A stretch of 64,000 bases of DNA from Pohlia nutans (lineage: Eukaryota; Streptophyta; Bryopsida; Bryales; Mniaceae): NCBI GenBank assembly GCA_022496805.1, contig CM040087.1, positions 13,404,001 through 13,468,000 on the forward strand. The letters run 5' to 3'. Positions within the stretch are counted from its first letter, which is position 1. Each line of letters starts with the position of its first letter. Shown here piece by piece: positions 57,555-64,000 of the stretch. The position numbers and the translations under genes are program-made. The notes under the pieces were generated by a model that was not told where the DNA came from, searched no databases, and was given only the letters and a program-made list of their open reading frames with translations.

Positions 57555-60500
57555 TTAAGCTCCTGGTTTTGCGCTTTGGCGATCCAATTTGGAGCAGCTG
57601 AAGTGCGCCAGGGATCCGTTCGGGTAGACAGCGAAAACCGTGATGCCGATGCGTTTCTGGCAAATGGAGCAGCTTCTGTCCGTGGTCACTCTCACCATCC
57701 GTTTCCGACATTCCATCAACTCCTCACGCACCTGAAACTCATTAAACGAGATTAATGAATCACAGAAACAGATTCATTGATGAAAAATAAAATGATACTT
57801 AGGATCCAATCTCACCAAATGCATGTGAAGGGAGTTCTGTGCATTATTACCTGGAGGCTCTCACTCCTTCGCAAGTTCTTGATGACTGAGCCATTGCGTT
57901 TGGCTTCACTAGATTTGCACAGCAAGGGCTCTAGAAACGTTATCAATTTCTGCCAAACAGAAAGCAAACTAGTGAGCTTTTCACCCAATTTCTAATGACA
58001 CCAAAAGCTATACTACTTACCATCATGTGGAAGGAGCTCTGAACACCCAAATGCTAATTCAAGGAATAACCAGGGTATCCAAGATGCTCTAATTCTCTAA
58101 CAGCTCCTTTCTTTGACACAAAATAATCCTCACATCTTGAGTTCAAGAATGAAAAGCGTTGGTGAAATTTTCAACGTTTTCTAAACGGAAGTTCAATTCG
58201 CAATATTCACTAGTAAAATAACCTGTCACGCTAAATGTGTTACAGAGAAACAAGATAATGTGAAAATCGAGTTAATCCATAACACATTCGAGTGAAAATT
58301 GTGTTTTCTTGTTTATTAATAACATACTCAGCCAACTATTAAGGTGGTTACCCCATTCCCAACTGGCGCCTTAAACCAACAGCTGGGGGCATTTTCTGCA
58401 ATCAATGCTGCAACAATGTTGGTTGTAGCATGAGTTACAGTTGGTAATGGGTTCTCTCTTGTTGGTTTTAGTATATGTAAGTGTGGTTATGGATTCGTTG
58501 TTGTTAGTTTAAGCATCTTTAGTGTATGCAATACAAATCTTCTTTGGACAGAAACAACTCTACCTATGTGACGTGAATGGGAAGTGTCATACTTCAACTT
58601 TGAAAATTTATAACTAATTCATTCTTCATCCAAAAATTATGTTTCAACTTGTGTTGGAATCTATTTCTTCTTGCCTAACTCTAAAAAATTATAATACTAA
58701 ATAATATCAATGTCTCATATCCATATTTCTTATTCAGTTGGGAATGGGGTAACCACCTTAAAGGCAAGTGTAACCACTGGCAATCAGATGCAGCTACAGT
58801 GAAAAGGGGTGGGCAATCAACATTGTTCTAGAACATTATGAAAATTATACAACCTCAAAAAATAAAAAACGAGAAATATTACTGTTCAGTAGCTGACACT
58901 TGGGACAGAGAGAATTCTATTGTGTGGTTAGTAATCTGAGCACCTGAAGAGTTGTGTCCGAAGGCAGCATCCGCAAAGCTTGTGCACCATCCATGCGCTC
59001 CCATCGTTGACTGAGTAGGCCCAATGCTTCCTCAAGCATTATGCCTTGATCTGACACGGTACTCTGCTGCTCAAGTGGCTCTGATTCGCTCTCACTACGG
59101 CCATTCTCAGGTGAACTGTTTGTACCGAGGCCCCCATAGTAAGCGCCTAGTTTTCACAACAAAAGAAAACACGTTATCAGTTATACGTCATCAACAAGCG
59201 GTTGTCTCTACCCTCAATAGAAACGTATGATCTTCGTATGTCTCCTCTCATGTAATCCTCAATACAATAACACTGATTGAAAATTTCAGAACACCCTGTT
59301 CGAACAATATTCTTCCAATAATCACATATCACAATTCTACTAGACATAAGAAGTTCATTCTTTCATTCAATCGATGGGCCACACATGCTACTATTGCTTT
59401 CAGACACACGTCTCAAAACGTGTATTTGAAACGTTGTAGACCAAAACGTTGGAGACCAAAACTTTCTACATTTTTGAACCATTGCTTAGTCTCTCCCCTT
59501 GGGTAGACTCTCAATGTCCGCTCCATTTGAAGTGGACATGGCTCACGTTTGAAGTATAAAACATAGAACAACTATTGCAAAAATACAGAAAATGCCAAAA
59601 ACTAGGACAATTGATTCCGGACAGAGGGAGTAACTAACAGGAGAATTCGGTGGCCACTTACCATCTTCTATTTGTGCTATCTTTTTGACGCCTTTGGTAC
59701 GTGGCGCTGTAGTGGTCCGTTGATTGATGGTGTTCCTCACCGGGGCGAGACTGGCAATGGAACGATCAAACTCTTGTATTGCTGCTTTCGGCTTCAGATA
59801 GACTTCCAGTAGAGTAAGATAGATATTTGCTGCAGCTGGGTCCTTTGGTTGGGGTCTGAAAGCCAAAGATGCCAGTGAGGCTGTGTTTGGCTGCATGCCA
59901 GGATTTGTTGGTGCATATACCCGATCACAGTAAGCGAGGGCTAAGTCGGCTTCGTGGAGCTGCAAAAACAACCGTCTCTGTGATAAGTTACAAAGTGGTT
60001 CACAAAGAATATACATCGTAAGGGATTTTTTCCTGGAGCAAATTTTAGACTCCCCCTTGCACCAGGCAAGTAATGCCAATTAACTAACTTGGGTTCTAAG
60101 GCTCATCAGCGAGTTGAAAGTTAATGCCTGCCAGAAACTAACTTAATGGGGAATCAAGTTAGCTTGGTGGTTTCTGGCAGATTTAGCACTTCTAACTATT
60201 GGTGTGAACAAAATTAGTCCCAAATCAGGGAATTAACTGCAGAAACAAATGTAAATTCATTGCATGTTAGTTTAGCACCACTTTGCAAACTGACACGACT
60301 TAGGTAGTGCAACTTGGGTAGTGCAGGCATTCAGTAACTAATTCCAGTAAACTAAAATTGCTATTTGATTGGTGCAAAAAAAAGTTAGTTCAGATGTGAG
60401 AAAGTTCCTCTTGATTTCAGATGAGAATAATTAAGTCGAAATTAGGCCACACCTTGTGCGCGTAGAGTGTGAGAGCCAGACGATGCTGCCTCATACGGCC

Positions 60501-63500
60501 CAGCAAGAAGGCCCTCTCTTCATATAGGCCATCAACAGGCAAGCGCTGTAAGACCCGCTCCGCATTGAACCGTGAAGAGTCCAAGGCAGCTAAGAGCTTC
60601 TGGCGAGCCTCACTGTGGGTTTTCTCATCCCATTTGTCTTGAGACAGGAGCTTAGTACGCTCTTCTAGCACCTTCGTCAAGTACAGTTGTACCTGTGGTC
60701 ACAAAGATGAGACTGAGAGCTTAGAATCTAACCCAGCAATTTTAACCCTTACCACAAGCATCGATACGAGGTAACCACAAATAACAAGCTCCCAACCTAC
60801 TACATATACTTGGCAGATGAGAAAATTAACAAGTTTAATTTGAGCTCTACAGTACTAGGATTCTTGATTCAAAGTCTAAACAACACCAGTTAACACAATT
60901 ATCAAGGCTGACGAATTCACAAGCCCTGATACAGTATGCATAAGGATCCTCGTTCATACCAGCTCGTTTTCAAGATCCAGCGACCTTGTCTGTGGACGCC
61001 GCTCCATCACTTGCTCCAAGTAAGAAACTTGTAGAGTTGGGGCATTACTTTTAAGATGTGACAGTACCAATGATGGTGGAAGAGGTGGGTCAAGAGTAAC
61101 GAAGAGGTTGAGTGCTTCCTCAGGGTGGTTTTTGAGAAGCCACTGGGAGCAATCTATGATGAGTACATGGTCTACGCTGTCCAGTGCCTGTCAGCACGAT
61201 TCAGGCAATCCTTAGAAACATCGTTCTTTTACAAAACTGATGATTGACAGATGGCCATATAACAATCACACAGAAGTAAGAGCATAAAAGGAAGGCAAAT
61301 GAAAGCTCCGTTAGAGTTCGGGAACAAAAGCAATCGTACTGTAAATTGTAATTAAATGCATGCTGCAAATCACAACTAGACAGGTTTAATGGAAGGATGT
61401 CGTGAGAGTTTGCTTCAAACTACCTAACTCGTACATGAGTTTGAGGAGTCATAGACAAACCTGGAGGTAATCAACAATTGCCTTAGGGCCAAACTGCTCT
61501 GGATTCTTTGGGGGCACAGCAAAAGTCTCTGGGTGTTCAGCCAAACGGTTTAAGAAGAGAAGAGCTTCCCGATGCTTGTGATTACTCTTGTAGAGCTGAA
61601 CAAGCTCAGCATAATGTCCACCTGCAAACATTTATCAAGTAGCATGCAGGAAAAATTGAGTTGTTATAATAGGAAATGGCAAGTAAGAAGCTTGACTATT
61701 GCATTTCAGATGTACGGGCTCAGCGATTAGAACTCAAGAAATTCCGATGCAAATCTCTAGGACTGAGGATGAAATCAACTCATCCGCTCCAACTTCTGAG
61801 AACGAAATGGTAAATACTGTCCACTGATGTGTTTGAGAATCTTCTGTAAGGAGGACCGTGAAAAATTAACAGGCAACCTAGCAACTCGAATGAGATTTGA
61901 CCAGGTTTCATCAGATAATCAAATTCGTCCATGACTATCGATTTACCTTCTAGCATGACGTCTTCACAAGCACCAACATCTGCGTAATTTGGGCCACTAA
62001 GCAATTGCAAAGCCGTTGATAGGTTATCAGTAGACAGTAGAGCTTGCACCAAGGCCGTGTCTAAAACAACTGCAACTTCTCGGTCAGTGGGTTTCTGAAC
62101 GTTTCTCTCCTCTCCAGCCTCTGCGTGCTGCCACAAAAAGACATTCAATCACACATTGATACAGCATCATGTCAGAAACTCAACTCCACCAAGGATCCCC
62201 GCTCCTGTCATAATAATTGATACTAAGCAGAAATCGAAGAAATATTGTGACATCCTTTATATTTTGATAGAATCAATAAAAATAAGATGTAGTACAATTA
62301 ACAACCATTTTAACTAAAAGTCTTCAGTCACCTACCTTGTCAACACTTTTGACTCGACGGTGGGTGGATTCAGCCACCTCAACCATGGCAGCAACGGCTG
62401 CTTCAGTGTCTTCGGCCTCTGCTTTTGCAATCACAGGGCCCCTTTTCTTCATTAACAGTGTTGCAAGAGCTCCCAACGCAATCTTCGTTTGTCTCGCATC
62501 AGGTCCTTGATTTAAGGCAAGACTGTGCAATGCAACTGCAGTATCTGCAGCCTCAGTAAGCATCCACCAGAAGGAATCAGTAAATGTATTATTTCTCTGC
62601 ACATGACTTTTAAGTGCGCTTAGATCCTCCAAGGGCAAGCAGCTACAAAATGAATCTAATCGTATATCAATAATATACATCATGTCCAAAGGCACTACAG
62701 ATTCTTCCACTCATGAATATTCGCCAGTAGGTTTCATGAAACTTACTTACCCTCTAAAGTCTCAGACGTTGAGGGTGTTAGAGACCCGAGAGGGGATGGA
62801 CCACCAGACTCGCTCTCATTAACGTTTGCAAGGTCCTTTGATGCACCCACATTTGGGATTTTGATCATTGGGAAAAGACATAGAATTGTGGGTAAATCAA
62901 GGGAAGAAGCGGCAAAGTGCTCCATTGCTTCTGCAAACTGATGCTGTCCAAACAGGTACTGACCATACCTGCATTCATTCATATTGAAGAAAATAGTCAG
63001 CACTCTGGACTGCATATTTTGAAGTATAATATTCACTTTGAAACATCTATTTTCATCGTAAGAGGATCTACTGTATGCTGAAGCCTCGGGTGCAAAACAG
63101 CTGCGCACTATGTAAAAAGGCACTATGCCAAAGGCAACAATCATAGAACTGTGATACCGGTTAGCATCCAGTAAAATCCTGGTAAAAGCTACTCAACTAG
63201 TCAAAAATCCTGGTAAAAGCTAAGTCCACATAACCTTGCTTGACCTTGCCTCGTGCATACAAAAGTTTGCAAGGAGGATAATTCATAACATTAGCACGTA
63301 ACAAGAACTTGATCAATGGAGATAACAGTTCAGAGAACATACGTACAAAGTGTGCAATCTTTAAACACGTGATCAACTTGCATGCATATTGAAACAGGGG
63401 CAAGCAGTATTACGTCTCTAAATAAGGAGAGAAGCAGAGACAAGAAATCTAGTACCGTATGTGAATGGCATCTTCTTTAGAGGCCCGTAAAGCAGCATCT

Positions 63501-63878
63501 TCTGGTGGTAACAACTTGCACAAAGCTAGAGCATCCTCAAAGTTCCCAGAAGCTGCCAATTGAACAACCTGCAAAGCAATTGTGAAGACTTTCAACGCCA
63601 ATCAATGCTTACAAAATGCTTGAAAACATCCCACTGATATGACTGCCAAACAGATATGAATCAAGCATCCAAAAAGTGATTACTCTCAATCAGTAATACA
63701 GTATGTCAATTGCTTCAGTGAATTTAGACTGTACCTGTACTCCAATGGGAACTGGCAGGAGGCGATATATTGAGTGATCAGATGCAGCAATTATGCCAAC
63801 CTCAGTAGCAAGCACCACTTGAGAGTCCCGAAGTGGAAGTGTCTGGACCAAGCCAAACGGGGCTCTCAACGACCTTAC
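57555..63878 (-). CDS. VPS39: VPS39/Vam6 HOPS-complex subunit, C-terminal two thirds (5' end outside window)
   Basis: Twelve exons on the minus strand: 63878-63735, 63568-63456, 62968-62751, ~62655-62336, 62127-61947, 61621-61461, 61187-60960, 60692-60453, 59959-59662, 59146-58944, 57949-57851 and 57731-57555 (TAA). All have GT-AG borders with matching phases; the fourth acceptor is the only doubtful one. The first exon here carries VRSLRAPFGLVQTLPLRDSQ and DHSIYRLLPVP, as in plant VPS39 at the end of the citron-homology/beta-propeller region. Alpha-solenoid repeats follow (YLFGQHQFAEAMEHF, HREALLFLNRLAEHPE, LYEERAFLLGRMRQHRLAL). The last exon holds the Vps39_2 zinc-finger-like end (CSICQKRIG...FAVYPNGSLAHFSC). 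VPS39 tethers late endosomes to the vacuole with Rab7 and the other HOPS subunits. The gene continues beyond the right edge. Confidence 0.93.
58342..58758. mobile_element. Stowaway-like MITE in a VPS39 intron
   Basis: AGGTGGTTACCCCATTCCC at the left, its reverse complement at the right, TA at 58340-58341 and 58759-58760. 417 bp, between the tenth and eleventh exons seen here. Confidence 0.88.
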
Positions 63879-64000
63879 CTGCAGATGATATTCAAAAGTC
63901 AGATACTTCAACCGACAACGGCACAATATCGAGAAATTCAGAGGATGCCCATGAACTTGTGCTGCACTGACAAAAGAAAAGAAATGAAAAAAAGTCTAAG

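Overview
This window is eukaryotic nuclear DNA from the green-plant (streptophyte) lineage. The evidence is a plant-type auxilin J-domain protein, a VPS39 gene with the plant-type C-terminus, a plant receptor-like protein with a GxIP leucine-rich repeat pattern, GT-AG introns in every multi-exon gene, and CACTA, Stowaway-like and TTAA transposons. The AT-rich, repeat-packed spacers with sparse genes, GC-rich coding of the auxilin gene, and the presence of DUF7869 suggest a charophyte alga or a bryophyte-grade plant. I cannot name the species.

Layout. 0-1.6 kb: last exon of an auxilin-like gene (+). 1.6-7.8 kb: no gene; a TA-flanked MITE, two short inverted-repeat elements and an AT microsatellite. 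7.9-20.2 kb: a decayed LRR receptor-like protein gene (+) with at least one frameshift and three stop codons, its introns stuffed with transposons, including a 5S rRNA fused to a LINE fragment. 20.2-26.2 kb: MITEs and a 1-kb foldback. 26.3-30.8 kb: an intron-poor gene (-) of about 1,434 codons whose third exon resembles a DNA methyltransferase fold without the catalytic motif. 30.8-43.2 kb: AT-rich, transposon-rich, no intact gene. 43.3-49.2 kb: a DUF7869 gene (+) cut by a 2.7-kb non-autonomous CACTA element. 49.4-51.9 kb: a duplicated VPS39 exon fragment and more MITEs. 53.5-54.5 kb: a small secretory thioredoxin (-). 55.4-56.8 kb: MITEs and a near-perfect hairpin. 57.6-63.9 kb: the 3' twelve exons of VPS39 (-); the gene continues off the right edge.

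Three clear housekeeping genes (auxilin-like, thioredoxin, VPS39) act in vesicle traffic or the secretory pathway, but nothing suggests they form a unit. The dominant theme is transposon biology. At least fifteen elements are flanked by TTAA and begin CCCCTAAA or CCCTTTAG (piggyBac-like). Two of them are nested inside other TTAA elements, and the window also contains the matching empty sites. Four elements beginning CTCGGGG or CCCGGGG have perfect 8-bp target duplications (hAT-like), and four have TA duplications. The two large unfamiliar genes, the degenerate-methyltransferase gene and the DUF7869 gene, point away from each other and are the best candidates for an undescribed system. Their linkage is inference only.
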